This document shows positions 25,524 through 35,192 of a stretch of 47,426 bases of DNA, one piece after another; within the stretch, counting starts at the first letter, position 1, and each line of letters begins with the position of its first letter. Below the pieces are notes generated by a model. It did no database searches. It saw nothing but the letters and a program-made list of their open reading frames with translations, and was not told the DNA's origin. The stretch lies in the NCBI GenBank assembly GCA_903861045.1, contig CAIOST010000282.1:1-47426 (forward strand). Reading direction: 5' to 3'. A program made the translations under genes and the position numbers. Source of the DNA: an uncultured bacterium (GTDB taxonomy: Bacteria; Verrucomicrobiota; Kiritimatiellia; RFP12; CAIWXQ01).

Positions 25524-26420
25524 CTGCGTAGCCCAACCAAAAACAGGCGTGCTTTTACGATGCTGGAATTGCTGGTCGTGATTACGATCATTGGCATTCT
25601 GGCGGCGGTCCTTTTCCCGCAGCTCACCAAGGCCCAGGAAGCGGGCAGGACGACGCAGTGCAAGGCTAACTTGCGCAACCTCTATCAGGCCTATCTGAAT
25701 TACGCCGTCGTTAATAACAATAGCGGTCCGGCGGCTAATCCGTATCAACCGGACAGCGGTGTTGACGGTCCCAGCAGGTATACTAGTCGCGAGGGATGGG
25801 TGACGTGGGTACGAAACGCGGGGCCGAGCAGTCCGGCCGCCTCGTTGTGGCCGAGTAGTAGCCCGCAAGACGGTAGTGTTACGAATCCAACGTGTTATGG
25901 AGTGAATGCCAATTATTCCATCCAGCATGGTACGCTGTGGGAGTACACGGATAAGTCGTTAAAAAGTTATGTTTGTCCGAAGTTTGCGCAGAAAGCCATT
26001 TGCGGGCGGACCGATGCCGTGCGCAGTTACGCGATGAATACAAACGTGAGTGAGCGCTCGCCCATGACGATCGCCACAGAAGCCAGTCGCACCATGATGT
26101 TTACAGAGTTGCAGCCGTGGACAAAGGATCCCCGGTGGAGCAGCAGTCCTAAGGTTTGCGCTAAGGGTGCCGATGGATCAGATCTTGAAGGCAATAACGG
26201 CGTCTTGACCCCTGGCACTTTCGTGGCTGGCTCCAGCATGGAGATGACAGCCGAATCCATCGGTTTTCTCCATCAAATGGGTGGCGTGTATGGTGGGCAT
26301 GTCGTTTTTTGCGATGGGCATGTTGACGCAGTCGGCATGAAATGGAATGCGCTAGTACAGCAAGATTCCAGCGGGGCATTGACCAATCGCACGTACGACG
26401 CTTGTAACGGACTGTATTGA
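25524..26420 (+). CDS. Type II/IV pseudopilin with prepilin leader, probable CTG start
   Basis: The only ATG (25560) would begin inside the prepilin signal ([22 protein letters not shown]). Upstream in frame the sequence reads [18 protein letters not shown], a proper basic leader with the cleavage site before Phe, and the first in-frame stop is TGA at 25515-25517. No ATG, GTG or TTG lies between. CTG 25524 follows GGAG with 9-nt spacing, so CTG initiation is inferred (299 codons including stop, 298 residues). CTG 25518 is an alternative. The body has [12 protein letters not shown] near the end, related to the H-X9-DG pseudopilin class common in PVC bacteria. It probably assembles into a secretion or pilus-like fibre. 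Confidence 0.75.
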   Translation: MRSPTKNRRAFTMLELLVVITIIGILAAVLFPQLTKAQEAGRTTQCKANLRNLYQAYLNYAVVNNNSGPAANPYQPDSGVDGPSRYTSREGWVTWVRNAGPSSPAASLWPSSSPQDGSVTNPTCYGVNANYSIQHGTLWEYTDKSLKSYVCPKFAQKAICGRTDAVRSYAMNTNVSERSPMTIATEASRTMMFTELQPWTKDPRWSSSPKVCAKGADGSDLEGNNGVLTPGTFVAGSSMEMTAESIGFLHQMGGVYGGHVVFCDGHVDAVGMKWNALVQQDSSGALTNRTYDACNGLY

Positions 26421-26446
26421 CTTTCCGCACGACGGAGCAGAGCACG

Positions 26447-28534
26447 ATGTCTGGTGGTAAAAAGAGCATGAAGAAACCTGTGGTTGGCAAGAAGGCGGAC
26501 GTCAAGAAGACGCCCGCTGTGAATGGTAACGCGCATTCCCGGACGGCTGGCGCCGGCAAGGTGCCGCCCGAAGGGGCCGCCAAGGGGGCCGCCAAGGGGG
26601 GGGCGAAGACGCCGGTGTCTGCCGAGGAGCAGAAGCGCGTGCTGGCGCCCGCAGCGGCCGCGCGGCTGCCTGGCAAACCGCCCATGCCACCGGCGGGGCG
26701 GGGCGATGCGATGGACGACGAAGCCGATCTGGACAGCAGTTTGGAAGAACTGGATAACGGTGAGCCCGTAACGATCAACGCGGATGACGCCTATGTCAGT
26801 GAGGACGATGCAGGCGATTTTTCCGAGGACGCGGCCGAAGCGGCCGGCGGGGGGGACTTTGATGGCGGGGTAACGGAACTGGCGCTGGATGCGGACCGGT
26901 TAGCCATCAAGAACAAGCGCGAGGAACGCAATGAGCGCATGAAAACGCTCATCCGGCTGGCCGAGACGCAGGGGTTTCTGACCTACGAAGACATCAATGA
27001 GCAGTTGCCGGAAGCTGTGATCAAGGACACGGATATCGAGTCCTATCTGGCCATCCTGCGCGGGATGGATATCGACATCATTGATGCCGCCGATGTGGAC
27101 AAGTTCCGCAGCGAGCATGAGCAGGATGAGCAGCGCATTCGCGGCAGCCGCTTGGATTTCTTTGATGATCCGATCCGCATGTATCTGCATCAAATGGGGC
27201 AGGTGCCGCTGCTGACCCGCGAGCAGGAAGTGGAGATCTGCAAGCGTATTGAGCTCTCCGAGGTGCGGGTGAGGGAGCACATCAATCAGTTTGCCTTTGC
27301 TCCGCGCCTCTACCTGGATTTGATCGAGAAGATCGAGAACGGCTCGGAGCGTTTCGATCGCGTGGTCACGGACAAGTTTGCCGACAGCCGCGAACTCTAC
27401 TTGGAGGGACTGCCGAAACTTAAGCGTGCCTTGAAGTCCGTGCAGGAGAAGATGCACAAGACCGGGCTGGTGCTCACCGACAGCCCCGACAAGGGGCGGG
27501 AGAAGACCGCGCGTCGCAACCTTGATAAGATCCGCGTCGAATTGCTGAAGGCCTTTAACGAGCTCAGCCTGAAGCAGAAGATTGTCGAATCGTTGTGCGC
27601 GGAGGCCGACGAAAAGATCTACCGTCCCTACCGCCAGCACACCCTGGAGCGTAGCCGGCTCCTGAAGCAGCGTCCCAGCAAGAAGCGGGACCAGCAGTTG
27701 CAGGAGAACCAGGCGCGCATGCACGCGATGGAGACGACCTTCGGCATGATGCCGGAGGAGTTCATGCGCATGTTTGAGGAGATGCGTGATGCCATGCGCT
27801 CCGGCCAGAAGGCCCGCACCGAAATGGTGGAGGCCAATCTGCGCCTGGTGATTAGCATTGTCAAAAAATATATGAACCGCGGGCTTTCGTTCCTTGACCT
27901 GATTCAGGAGGGGAATACGGGCCTCATGAAAGCCGTGGAGAAGTTCGAATACCGGCGTGGCTACAAGTTCAGTACATATGCCACCTGGTGGATCCGACAG
28001 GCGGCGACGCGTGCCATTGCTGACCAGGCGCGCACCATCCGCAGCCCTGTACACATGATCGAAACGATCAATAAGTTGCTGCGCGTGCAGAAGAAACTAG
28101 TACAGGAATTGGGACGCGAACCGACGCCGGAAGAGTCCGCCGAGGAGATGGATATACCGGTGGAGCGCGTACGCGCTGTCTATCGCATGGCCCAGCAGCC
28201 GATTTCGCTGCAAAGCCCGGTGGGCGATGGCGATGATGCGCACTTCGGCGACTTCATTGAGGATAAGACGGCGGAAAATCCATCGGAGATGACCGCCTAT
28301 AGCATGCTGAAGGAGAGGCTTCAGGAAGTGCTGACGACTTTGACTGATCGCGAACGGCAGGTGCTGGACTTCCGGTTCGGCCTGACCGACGGCTATTCGC
28401 GGACCCTGGAAGAAGTCGGTAAGCAGTTCAATGTGACGCGCGAACGCATTCGCCAGATTGAGGCCAAGGCATTGCGGAAACTGCGTCACCCTACACGATT
28501 GCGCAAACTGGAGGGGTTCCTCGAGACGCGCTGA
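26447..28534 (+). CDS. rpoD: RNA polymerase primary sigma factor RpoD
   Basis: This 695-residue sigma-70 starts at ATG 26447 (GGAG about 10 nt upstream); the frame is open from 26417. The first 140 residues are a Lys/Ala/Gly-rich then acidic extension. Region 1.1 follows ([21 protein letters not shown]), then 1.2 ([24 protein letters not shown]), a large non-conserved insert, 2.1-2.4 ([49 protein letters not shown]), region 3 ([19 protein letters not shown]) and region 4 ([46 protein letters not shown]). It directs housekeeping transcription. It follows the pseudopilin gene by 26 nt. Confidence 0.96.
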   Translation: MSGGKKSMKKPVVGKKADVKKTPAVNGNAHSRTAGAGKVPPEGAAKGAAKGGAKTPVSAEEQKRVLAPAAAARLPGKPPMPPAGRGDAMDDEADLDSSLEELDNGEPVTINADDAYVSEDDAGDFSEDAAEAAGGGDFDGGVTELALDADRLAIKNKREERNERMKTLIRLAETQGFLTYEDINEQLPEAVIKDTDIESYLAILRGMDIDIIDAADVDKFRSEHEQDEQRIRGSRLDFFDDPIRMYLHQMGQVPLLTREQEVEICKRIELSEVRVREHINQFAFAPRLYLDLIEKIENGSERFDRVVTDKFADSRELYLEGLPKLKRALKSVQEKMHKTGLVLTDSPDKGREKTARRNLDKIRVELLKAFNELSLKQKIVESLCAEADEKIYRPYRQHTLERSRLLKQRPSKKRDQQLQENQARMHAMETTFGMMPEEFMRMFEEMRDAMRSGQKARTEMVEANLRLVISIVKKYMNRGLSFLDLIQEGNTGLMKAVEKFEYRRGYKFSTYATWWIRQAATRAIADQARTIRSPVHMIETINKLLRVQKKLVQELGREPTPEESAEEMDIPVERVRAVYRMAQQPISLQSPVGDGDDAHFGDFIEDKTAENPSEMTAYSMLKERLQEVLTTLTDRERQVLDFRFGLTDGYSRTLEEVGKQFNVTRERIRQIEAKALRKLRHPTRLRKLEGFLETR

Positions 28535-28544
28535 GGCGGAGCGG

Positions 28545-28602
28545 GGTCCGGACCTGTTCTGTCCGGACCTGCTTTGCCAGCCGGCGACCGGTGGTCGCCG
28601 GC
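28545..28602 (+). terminator. Two hairpins after rpoD
   Basis: GGTCCGGAC (28545-28553) pairs with GTCCGGACC (28561-28569). Then GCCGGCGACC (28580-28589) pairs perfectly with GGTCGCCGGC (28593-28602) around a 3-nt loop. There is no T tract. They may act as a weak or Rho-assisted terminator or stabilise the rpoD 3' end. Confidence 0.5.
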
Positions 28603-28661
28603 CATCCGATGCGCACGTGGCAGTCGTGGTAATCGATTAGCAACCTGTAAGGGAGGTTTCC

Positions 28662-29084
28662 TTGGATACGGTATTGAGGGCGATTTCTGAATTCTTCAGC
28701 GATGCGGGCATGCCATGGGCGGCGTTGGCCGGACTGGTGGTCGGCTTGATTGCCGGGCGCTGGCTGCGGTGGCGGCCGCGGCGGCGGTCGTGTGGAAACA
28801 GCAGCGGCGGTGGCGGTGACAACGGCGACTGTATCGAGATCTACGTGGGCAATCTGAGCTATGACATGAACGACGCGCAACTCCGCAAGGAGTTTGAACG
28901 CTTCGGCTCGGTCAAATCGGCTCGCGTTATCGAGAACCGCTTCAACCATAAGTCGAAAGGGTTTGGCTTCGTGGAAATGCCGAACCGGCCGGAGGCCGAA
29001 GCGGCCATCCATGGCTTGCACGACAAGGATCTCATGGGACGCAAGATGCGCGTTAATGAGGCCAAGAATAAGTCGCGCGAATAA
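28662..29084 (+). CDS. Membrane-anchored RRM RNA-binding protein (TTG start)
   Basis: This 140-residue protein starts at TTG 28662, with GGGAGG at 28651 in ideal position; no ATG is available before the TM segment. Residues about 18-36 form a transmembrane helix (AALAGLVVGLIAGRWLRW). It is followed by an Arg cluster (37-42) and a Gly/Ser/Asn linker (45-55). A complete RRM domain then spans 59-136, with RNP2 IYVGNL (60-65) and RNP1 KGFGFVEM (99-106). Bacterial RRM proteins are usually small and soluble, so the tether is unusual. It may hold RNA at the inner membrane. A strong terminator follows. Confidence 0.85.
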   Translation: MDTVLRAISEFFSDAGMPWAALAGLVVGLIAGRWLRWRPRRRSCGNSSGGGGDNGDCIEIYVGNLSYDMNDAQLRKEFERFGSVKSARVIENRFNHKSKGFGFVEMPNRPEAEAAIHGLHDKDLMGRKMRVNEAKNKSRE

Positions 29085-29121
29085 GGCGCCGCCGGCGTCT
29101 GATTGATTGCGAATACGAAAG

Positions 29122-29156
29122 CGCCCCGACCGATACCGGTCGGGGCGTTCTCTTTT
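29122..29156 (+). terminator. Rho-independent terminator after the RRM gene
   Basis: An 11-bp GC-rich stem (CGCCCCGACCG with CGGTCGGGGCG, 29122-29147) is followed by TTCTCTTTT. On the opposite strand the tail is CTTTCG, so it may weakly serve the convergent gyrA as well. Confidence 0.85.
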
Positions 29157-29173
29157 GCGGCGCCCTGGCACCT

Positions 29174-29212
29174 TCCCACCTTCGCGCCCTTGCGCCTTGG
29201 CGCCTTGGGTTA
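29174..29212. repeat. Short GCGCC/CTTGG tandem-like repeat
   Basis: CACCTTCGCGCCCTTGCGCC followed by TTGGCGCCTTGGG is built from degenerate units of CTTNGCGCC. It lies between convergent genes and is not coding. The rest of 29213-29375 shows nothing I can identify. Confidence 0.4.
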
Positions 29213-29375
29213 GAATCACCTCAACGAATCAGGCACCCGCCCGCCGCGTGCGAGCACCTGAGTAGTGACGTCAAAGAGATGCTCAACTTACGGTTCTGGG
29301 ATGATTGGTGCTGAGAACGACAAGGCAGGGCTGGTCCTGAACTGCCATGAAGTGCCGAATTTGCTATGTTCGATT

Positions 29376-31895
29376 TTAAGGGGCACGCGCAGAGCTTGCC
29401 GGCGTCTCTGCGTCTGGCGCGGCCGCCGTGGCTCCCTCGTCCTCACCGCTCACCACCGGCTCCGCTTCGACGGCGCTGGCGGAGACGAGCGTATCGTCGT
29501 CATCCAGATTGATCAACCGCACCCCCTGGGTGTTGCGGCCGATAACGCGGATATCGCTGATGGGCGAACGCACCATCATCCCCTTGGCCGTGACCATGAT
29601 CAGCGATTCATTCTCGTGCACGGCGTGCGCCGAGACGACCTTGCCGTTGCGGTCGGAGGTTTGGATGCCGATGATCCCCTTGCCGCCGCGGTTCTGCGAA
29701 CGGAACTCCTCGAAAACCGTGCGCTTGCCATAGCCGTGCTCCGTGGCGATCAGGAAGGTGCCTTCTGTCTCCACCACGTCCAAGCTGCGCACGACATCGC
29801 CTTCCTCCAGGTCGATGCCGCGCACGCCGGTCGAGTCGCGGCCCACGCAGCGCACCTGATCCTCCGGGAAGCGGATGGTCATGCCGTTGGCGGTGGCGAG
29901 CATCACCTCTTCCTTGGCGAGGGTGAGGCGCACCTGGATCAGGCGGTCGCCCTCCTCAATGTTAATGGCAATGATACCGCCTACGCGCGTGTTGCGGTAG
30001 TCGGAGAGGGCGGTCTTCTTGACAATGCCGCGTTCCGTGGCGAAGAGGATGTTCTGGTCTTCGCGGAATTCGCGGATGCGCAACATGGCGGCGACTTTTT
30101 CGCCCTCTTGCAGGTTGAGCAGGTTGACGATGGCCTTGCCGGGCGAGGTGCGCGAGGCTTCGGGAATTTCGAAAGCGCGTTCCGCATAGACGCGCCCGAA
30201 GTTGGTAAAGAAAAGCAGCGTGTCGTGCGTGGCCGCCACAAAGAGCGTCTCGAGGAAATCTTCCTCCTTGGTGGATGCGCCGGTAATCCCGCGGCCACCG
30301 CGGCGCTGTTCCCGATAGGTGTCGAGCGGTACGCGTTTGATGTACCCCTTGTGGCTGAGGGTCACGATGCAGGGGGCGTCGGCGATGAGATCTTCCATGT
30401 TCACTTCGTCCGCCACCGGCACAATCGCGGTGCGGCGCTCGTCGCCGTACTTTTGCCTGAGCTCGACGAGATCCTGCTTGATCAAGGCATAAATTTTGGC
30501 GGAATCGGCCAGCAGTCCTTGCAGATAGGCGATGCGTTCGCAGATCGTACGGTGCTCCAACTCGACCTTGTCGCGCTCCAACCCGGTGAGTTGGTAGAGG
30601 CGCATCTCGAGGATGGCGTCGGTCTGTTTCTCGCTGAAGGCGAATTGGGCGATCAAGCGGCCGCGGGCTTCGTCGCGGTTACGCGAATCGCGGATGGTGC
30701 GCACGACCTCGTCGAGGTGGTCGAGCGCGATCAGCAGCCCTTCGAGGATATGCTTGCGCGCTTCGGCCTTGGCGAGTTCGAAGCGGGTGCGGCGGGTGAT
30801 GACGTCGAAACGGTGGTCCACATAACAGCGGATCAGTTCCTTGAGGTTCATCACCTTGGGGCGGTTCTGGTCAATCGCCAGCATGATCGCACCAAAGGTC
30901 ATCTGGAGCTGGGTGTGCTTGTAGAGGTGGTTCAGCACCACCTGCCCCATGGCACCGCGCTTGAGCTCGATGATGACGCGAATCCCCTGGCTGGAGCTTT
31001 CGTCGCGGATGTCAGAGATCCCCTCGATGACCTTATTGTTGACCAGTTCCGCCATGGTCTCGATGAGGTTGGCCTTGTTGACCGTGTAGGGAAGCGAGGA
31101 GATCAGGATGTATTCGCGGTTCTTGTCTTCCTTGATCTCGGCCGTGCCGCGCACGGTCATCTGGCCGCGGCCGTTCTTGTACATGGCATCGATGGCGCGG
31201 GTGCCGCAGATGGTGGCGCCGGTGGGGAAGTCCGGCCCCTTGATGAACTGCATTAGGTCGTCAATCGTGCAGTCCGGATTGTCGATGGTGTGGATGATGC
31301 CGTCGACCAGTTCACGGAGATTGTGCGGCGGGATGTTGGTGGCCATGCCGACGGCGATGCCGGTGGAGCCGTTGAGCAGCAGGTTGGGTATCTTGCCAGG
31401 CAGCACCAGCGGTTGGGTCAGTGATTCGTCGTAGTTGGGGCCAAAGGGGACGGTATCCTTGTCGAGGTCCTCGAGCAACTCCTCGGCTAAACGGTCCATG
31501 CGTACTTCGGTGTATCGCATGGCGGCCGGCGGATCACCGTCAATGGAGCCGAAGTTTCCCTGACCATCCACCAGCGGGTAGCGCAGGGAGAATTCCTGGG
31601 CCAGGCGCACGATGGCGTCGTAGACCGACTGGTCGCCGTGAGGGTGATATTTACCGATCACGTCACCGACCACGCGGGCCGACTTCTTGTAGGGTTTGGA
31701 ATGGTAGTTGCCCAGTTCCTGCATGGCGTATAGCACGCGGCGGTGCACGGGTTTGAGGCCGTCGCGGGCATCGGGCAGCGCGCGCCCGATGATCACGCTC
31801 ATCGAATAATCAATATACGACGAGCTCATCTCGTCTTCGATGTTGATCTGTCCTACGCCTTGATGGTTCAGGACCTGCTCGGGACTGTTTTCCAT
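29376..31895 (-). CDS. gyrA: DNA gyrase subunit A
   Basis: This 839-residue subunit starts at ATG 31895 (GGCGGAGC upstream); the frame is open from 31997. It carries the breakage-reunion domain with the catalytic Tyr128 ([10 protein letters not shown]), the quinolone-resistance region [10 protein letters not shown], and the C-terminal beta-pinwheel. The pinwheel includes the GyrA box QRRGGRGI, which separates it from ParC. With GyrB it introduces negative supercoils. gyrB is not in the window. The residue equivalent to E. coli Ser83 is Gln89, while the equivalent of Asp87 is kept. The gene diverges from the ABC operon at 32313. Confidence 0.97.
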   Translation of the reverse strand: MENSPEQVLNHQGVGQINIEDEMSSSYIDYSMSVIIGRALPDARDGLKPVHRRVLYAMQELGNYHSKPYKKSARVVGDVIGKYHPHGDQSVYDAIVRLAQEFSLRYPLVDGQGNFGSIDGDPPAAMRYTEVRMDRLAEELLEDLDKDTVPFGPNYDESLTQPLVLPGKIPNLLLNGSTGIAVGMATNIPPHNLRELVDGIIHTIDNPDCTIDDLMQFIKGPDFPTGATICGTRAIDAMYKNGRGQMTVRGTAEIKEDKNREYILISSLPYTVNKANLIETMAELVNNKVIEGISDIRDESSSQGIRVIIELKRGAMGQVVLNHLYKHTQLQMTFGAIMLAIDQNRPKVMNLKELIRCYVDHRFDVITRRTRFELAKAEARKHILEGLLIALDHLDEVVRTIRDSRNRDEARGRLIAQFAFSEKQTDAILEMRLYQLTGLERDKVELEHRTICERIAYLQGLLADSAKIYALIKQDLVELRQKYGDERRTAIVPVADEVNMEDLIADAPCIVTLSHKGYIKRVPLDTYREQRRGGRGITGASTKEEDFLETLFVAATHDTLLFFTNFGRVYAERAFEIPEASRTSPGKAIVNLLNLQEGEKVAAMLRIREFREDQNILFATERGIVKKTALSDYRNTRVGGIIAINIEEGDRLIQVRLTLAKEEVMLATANGMTIRFPEDQVRCVGRDSTGVRGIDLEEGDVVRSLDVVETEGTFLIATEHGYGKRTVFEEFRSQNRGGKGIIGIQTSDRNGKVVSAHAVHENESLIMVTAKGMMVRSPISDIRVIGRNTQGVRLINLDDDDTLVSASAVEAEPVVSGEDEGATAAAPDAETPASSARAP

Positions 31896-32062
31896 AATGC
31901 TCCGCCTGCCTTCTGCGCGCCGTAGACGCCGGTTGCCTTGCATCCCCCTGGGGGTCGGTGCGGGCCGGGACGCGCCGCACCTCACAGGCACGGCCAACCA
32001 GCGTCAACGGAAGGAGTTATACAGTACCCGCTACCTGCCAAAAAAACCAGCTTAAAAGGGGG

Positions 32063-32091
32063 CGCCCCGTACGAGGGGGGCGATTATTTTT
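32063..32091 (+). terminator. Terminator-like hairpin in the divergent region
   Basis: CGCCCC (32063-32068) pairs with GGGGCG (32077-32082), followed by ATTATTTTT. No plus-strand gene lies just before it. It could end an unannotated small transcript or act as an attenuator for the operon at 32313. Confidence 0.45.
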
Positions 32092-32216
32092 CAGTGAAGG
32101 TCAGGTGGCAGAGCGAATGATAGGGAGCTACGCATAACGCTGATTTGCGTGGATATTCTTAGGGACCCCAAGATACGACGCGGTTGCTATTTGGTGTGCC
32201 TGTGGCCGGTAGCAAA

Positions 32217-32235
32217 ATGACATGACTGCTGTCAT
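32217..32235. promoter_or_regulatory. Candidate operator dyad before the ABC operon
   Basis: ATGACA (32217-32222) and TGTCAT (32230-32235) form a perfect 6-bp dyad with a 7-nt centre. A further TTGACA follows at 32239. The position, 80 nt before the ATPase start, fits a repressor or activator site of unknown type. Confidence 0.35.
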
Positions 32236-32312
32236 TATTTGACAGCTACTCGGCGGAGGATGTACCGTACGCGCTTGGTTGGGTTGCGAGCTTCCGGCGG
32301 ATTGGGCGGCTT

Positions 32313-33389
32313 ATGGCGGTATCTATTCAGATTGATAATCTTGTGAAAACCTTCGGTACGGTACGTGCCGTGAATGGTGTTTCGCTCGCTATTCAACCGG
32401 GGGAGCTGTTCTTTCTGCTCGGCCCCAGCGGTTGTGGGAAGACCACCCTGCTGCGCGCTGTGGCTGGTTTCCACCAACCGGAGGCTGGCACGATCCGCAT
32501 CAGCGAGCGCGACGTGACCCATTTGCCCCCGTATGAGCGCCAGACCGGGATGGTCTTCCAGAGTTATGCACTCTGGCCGCACCTGACCATCGCGGAGAAT
32601 GTGGCCTTCGGGCTGGAGATGCGCCGGGTGCCCAAAACCGAGCAGCGCCAACGCGTGGCCGAGGCGCTGGCGCGCGTCCACATGGCTGACCGCGCAGACG
32701 CCAAGCCAAACCTGCTCTCCGGCGGACAGCAACAGCGCGTGGCGCTGGCGCGGGCGCTGGTGATCGAACCGCAATGCCTGCTGCTGGATGAACCGCTTTC
32801 GAATCTCGATGCCAAGTTACGCCTGGAGATGCGCGGTGAAATCCGGCGGATTTGCAAACAGGCGGGGTTGACCGCTATTTATGTGACACATGACCAGAAA
32901 GAGGCGCTTACCATTGCCGATCGTCTGGCGGTTATGCGCGACGGCCTGGTGGAGCAGATCGGTACACCCGCGCAGGTCTACCGCCAACCGGCGAACCGGT
33001 TTGTGGCTGGGTTCATGGGCGAAGGCAATTTCTGCGAGGGACGCGTGAGGGCCTGCGCGTCAGGGAGCGTGCGAATCGAGACGCAGCTGGGGACGTTGGT
33101 CGCGGCGGTCGCGCTTGACCCGCCGGCGGTGGGCGCGGCGGTGACGCTCTGCATCCGCCCGGAGGCACTGCGTTTGGATGCGCCCCCCGCTCAGGCGCCC
33201 AACGTGCTCAGCGGTCGCTGTCGCCAGACGGTCTATCAGGGGGAAGTGGCGCAGCATGTCGTCGCCGTGGACGGCCGGGAGGCGGGCGCGGCCGAGTGGA
33301 AGATCTTTGAGCTAAACCCCATGGTCGACCGCGCCGGCGCGCCTGTCAAACTCTGGGTGCAACCGGAGCATGTCATCGTGTTGACGTAG
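32313..33389 (+). CDS. ABC transporter ATP-binding protein (FbpC/PotA type)
   Basis: This 358-residue import-type ATPase has Walker A GPSGCGKTT, Q-loop VFQSYALWPHLTIAENV, signature LLSGGQQQRVALARAL, Walker B CLLLDEPLSNLD, and H-loop VTHDQKEAL. A TOBE-like C-terminal domain lies at about 245-358. This is the architecture of iron(III), spermidine/putrescine or 2-aminoethylphosphonate importers. It is followed after 11 nt by a solute-binding protein but by no permease. The ligand cannot be decided from the ATPase. Confidence 0.9.
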   Translation: MAVSIQIDNLVKTFGTVRAVNGVSLAIQPGELFFLLGPSGCGKTTLLRAVAGFHQPEAGTIRISERDVTHLPPYERQTGMVFQSYALWPHLTIAENVAFGLEMRRVPKTEQRQRVAEALARVHMADRADAKPNLLSGGQQQRVALARALVIEPQCLLLDEPLSNLDAKLRLEMRGEIRRICKQAGLTAIYVTHDQKEALTIADRLAVMRDGLVEQIGTPAQVYRQPANRFVAGFMGEGNFCEGRVRACASGSVRIETQLGTLVAAVALDPPAVGAAVTLCIRPEALRLDAPPAQAPNVLSGRCRQTVYQGEVAQHVVAVDGREAGAAEWKIFELNPMVDRAGAPVKLWVQPEHVIVLT

Positions 33390-33400
33390 GAAGACGTGGT

Positions 33401-35167
33401 GTGAAGTACTACCTGGTCATCGTTGCGGCCGTCGTGCTGGTGGCACTGCCGTTTCTGTTACGTAAGTCGGCCGCAGTGGGTGACTGGCGTGCCGGCGATC
33501 CGGTACTGGTGATCCTTTCGCCGCATAATGAAGCGATTCGCTATGAATTTTCCGAGGGGTTCAGCCGCTGGCACCGGGCGCAGTATGGCCGACCGGTGAA
33601 GGTGGACTGGCGTGTGATTGGCGGCACCACGGAGATTATGCGCTATCTGGCCTCCGAGTATGTGGGTTCCATGCGCGGGTTTTGGCAACGGCGGGGGGAG
33701 CGCTGGCCGTCGGATGGGGCGGAGTTGATCCTGGACCGTGCCTTCCGACCGGATAAACCGCCCGCGGCCGCCGCCACCAATGCTTGGCTGGCGGCGCGCT
33801 TTGCACAGCAGAAGCAGGTTTACCAGGCGTTTCGCGGGGTGGATGACCCGGCGGCAGTCACCTGTGGGGTGGACCTCTTCTTTGGCGGTGGATCGTTTGA
33901 CCACGACCGTGCGGCACGGCAGGGGCTCTGCGTGGCACCGTGGAGCCGCGAGGAGAGCCAGCAGCCCGACGTGGCCGCGCTGCTAGGGGCGTTTCCGTCG
34001 CAGATGGGCGGCGAGACTTGGCGCTCGGAGGTCTTTTTCGGCACGGTGCTTAGTTCGTTTGGGATTTGCAGCAACCCGGAGCGGTTGCGGGAGCTGGGGG
34101 TGCCGGATGATCCCGTACGGTGGCTCGATCTGGCGGATCCGCGTCTCGTGGGGCAGGTGGGGTTGGCTGATCCCACCAAAAGTGGCAGCGTGGCCAAGGC
34201 GTTTGAGATGATCATCCACGAGCAGTGCTGGCAAGAGGTGCTGGCAGCGGGGTTCACCCGGGAGATGGTGGCGTCCAACGAATCCGTCATAGCGCTGGCA
34301 CGTCTGCCACCGGGGGTTATGCCGCCGGGGGTGCCGCCAGAGTATCAGGCGGCGGTGGCGCGCGGCTGGCTGGCGGGGGTGAACCTGGTGCGGCGCATTG
34401 GCGCCAACGCGCATTACTTCACGGACGGGGCGGGGAAGGTCCCCATGGACGTCTGTGCGGGCGTGGTGGCCACGGGGGTGGCGATCGATTTCTATGGGCG
34501 TTTTCAGGCCGAGACCGAGCGCGCGCCAAACGGTGCGGAGCGGATGCGCTATGTAACGCCGCACGGCGGGTCCAGTGTCAGCGCGGATCCGGTGAGTCTG
34601 CTGCGCGGCGCGCCGCACCGCGAATTGGCGGTACGGTTTATCCGGTTTGCGCTGAGTGTGGAAGGGCAGCAACTCTGGAATTACCGCCCCGGCACGCCCG
34701 GCGGTCCACGACAGTATGCCTTGCGGCGGTTGCCGATACGGCGGGAGTTCTACCCGGCGTCCGATCCGACCCAGCAGGCGGTGTGCGCCAGCCATCGCCC
34801 CTATCTGTCCGATGACCTGACGGATCCGGCCATCAATCCGTATGTCATCGGCGCGCAGTTTACCTATCAGGCACGCTGGACGGGGGCGCATTTTAGCATG
34901 CAGCGGGATCTGGTGCGCGCCATGTGCCTGGATGCCGGCGATGAGTTGCGGGCTGCCTGGCGGGCGATTCTGGCGCATGGCGGACCCGAGCGCAACCCGC
35001 AGGCCATGGCACTGCTGCTGCAACTGCCGGACCAGCCGGTGGCGCTGAATTGGAGCAGCGCACTCACCACCTATCAGTCGGCCAACCGCCAGGCCTGCCT
35101 GCGCGAATGGACCGCTTTCTTCCGCAAGCAGTATGTGGCGGCGAGGGCCGCCGCCGAAGGGGCGTGA
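33401..35167 (+). CDS. ABC extracellular solute-binding protein, large
   Basis: This 588-residue protein starts at GTG 33401 (AGGAAG 9 nt upstream). An N-terminal hydrophobic segment (4-20) without a lipobox serves as signal or anchor. The body has the iron/spermidine-binding-protein pattern: DPVLVILSPHNEAIRYEFSEGF, VDWRVIGGTTEIMRYL, GVDLFFGGGSFDHDRA, GQVGLADPTKSGSVAKAFEMI, and ALSVEGQQLWNYRPGTPGG. It is far longer than usual (about 350 residues), with an extended C-terminal third. It pairs with the ATPase just upstream. The ligand is unknown; an iron or metal complex is a guess from family resemblance. Confidence 0.8.
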   Translation: MKYYLVIVAAVVLVALPFLLRKSAAVGDWRAGDPVLVILSPHNEAIRYEFSEGFSRWHRAQYGRPVKVDWRVIGGTTEIMRYLASEYVGSMRGFWQRRGERWPSDGAELILDRAFRPDKPPAAAATNAWLAARFAQQKQVYQAFRGVDDPAAVTCGVDLFFGGGSFDHDRAARQGLCVAPWSREESQQPDVAALLGAFPSQMGGETWRSEVFFGTVLSSFGICSNPERLRELGVPDDPVRWLDLADPRLVGQVGLADPTKSGSVAKAFEMIIHEQCWQEVLAAGFTREMVASNESVIALARLPPGVMPPGVPPEYQAAVARGWLAGVNLVRRIGANAHYFTDGAGKVPMDVCAGVVATGVAIDFYGRFQAETERAPNGAERMRYVTPHGGSSVSADPVSLLRGAPHRELAVRFIRFALSVEGQQLWNYRPGTPGGPRQYALRRLPIRREFYPASDPTQQAVCASHRPYLSDDLTDPAINPYVIGAQFTYQARWTGAHFSMQRDLVRAMCLDAGDELRAAWRAILAHGGPERNPQAMALLLQLPDQPVALNWSSALTTYQSANRQACLREWTAFFRKQYVAARAAAEGA

Positions 35168-35192
35168 GTGGCAGCGAAGGGATCGCTTTTCT

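Larger units (their letters stand above)
31896..32312. other. Divergent promoter region of gyrA and the ABC operon
   Basis: No gene is apparent. It holds a hairpin with a T-rich tail at 32063-32091, an ATGACA...TGTCAT dyad at 32217-32235, and a good -35-like TTGACA at 32239-32244 facing the ABC operon. No matching strong -10 box is evident. Confidence 0.5.

Noticed and set aside
29265-31256. 663-codon plus-strand open frame opposite gyrA
   Set aside because: It is antisense to a complete gyrA with all catalytic motifs. It is a GC-driven shadow with no domain or ribosome site.
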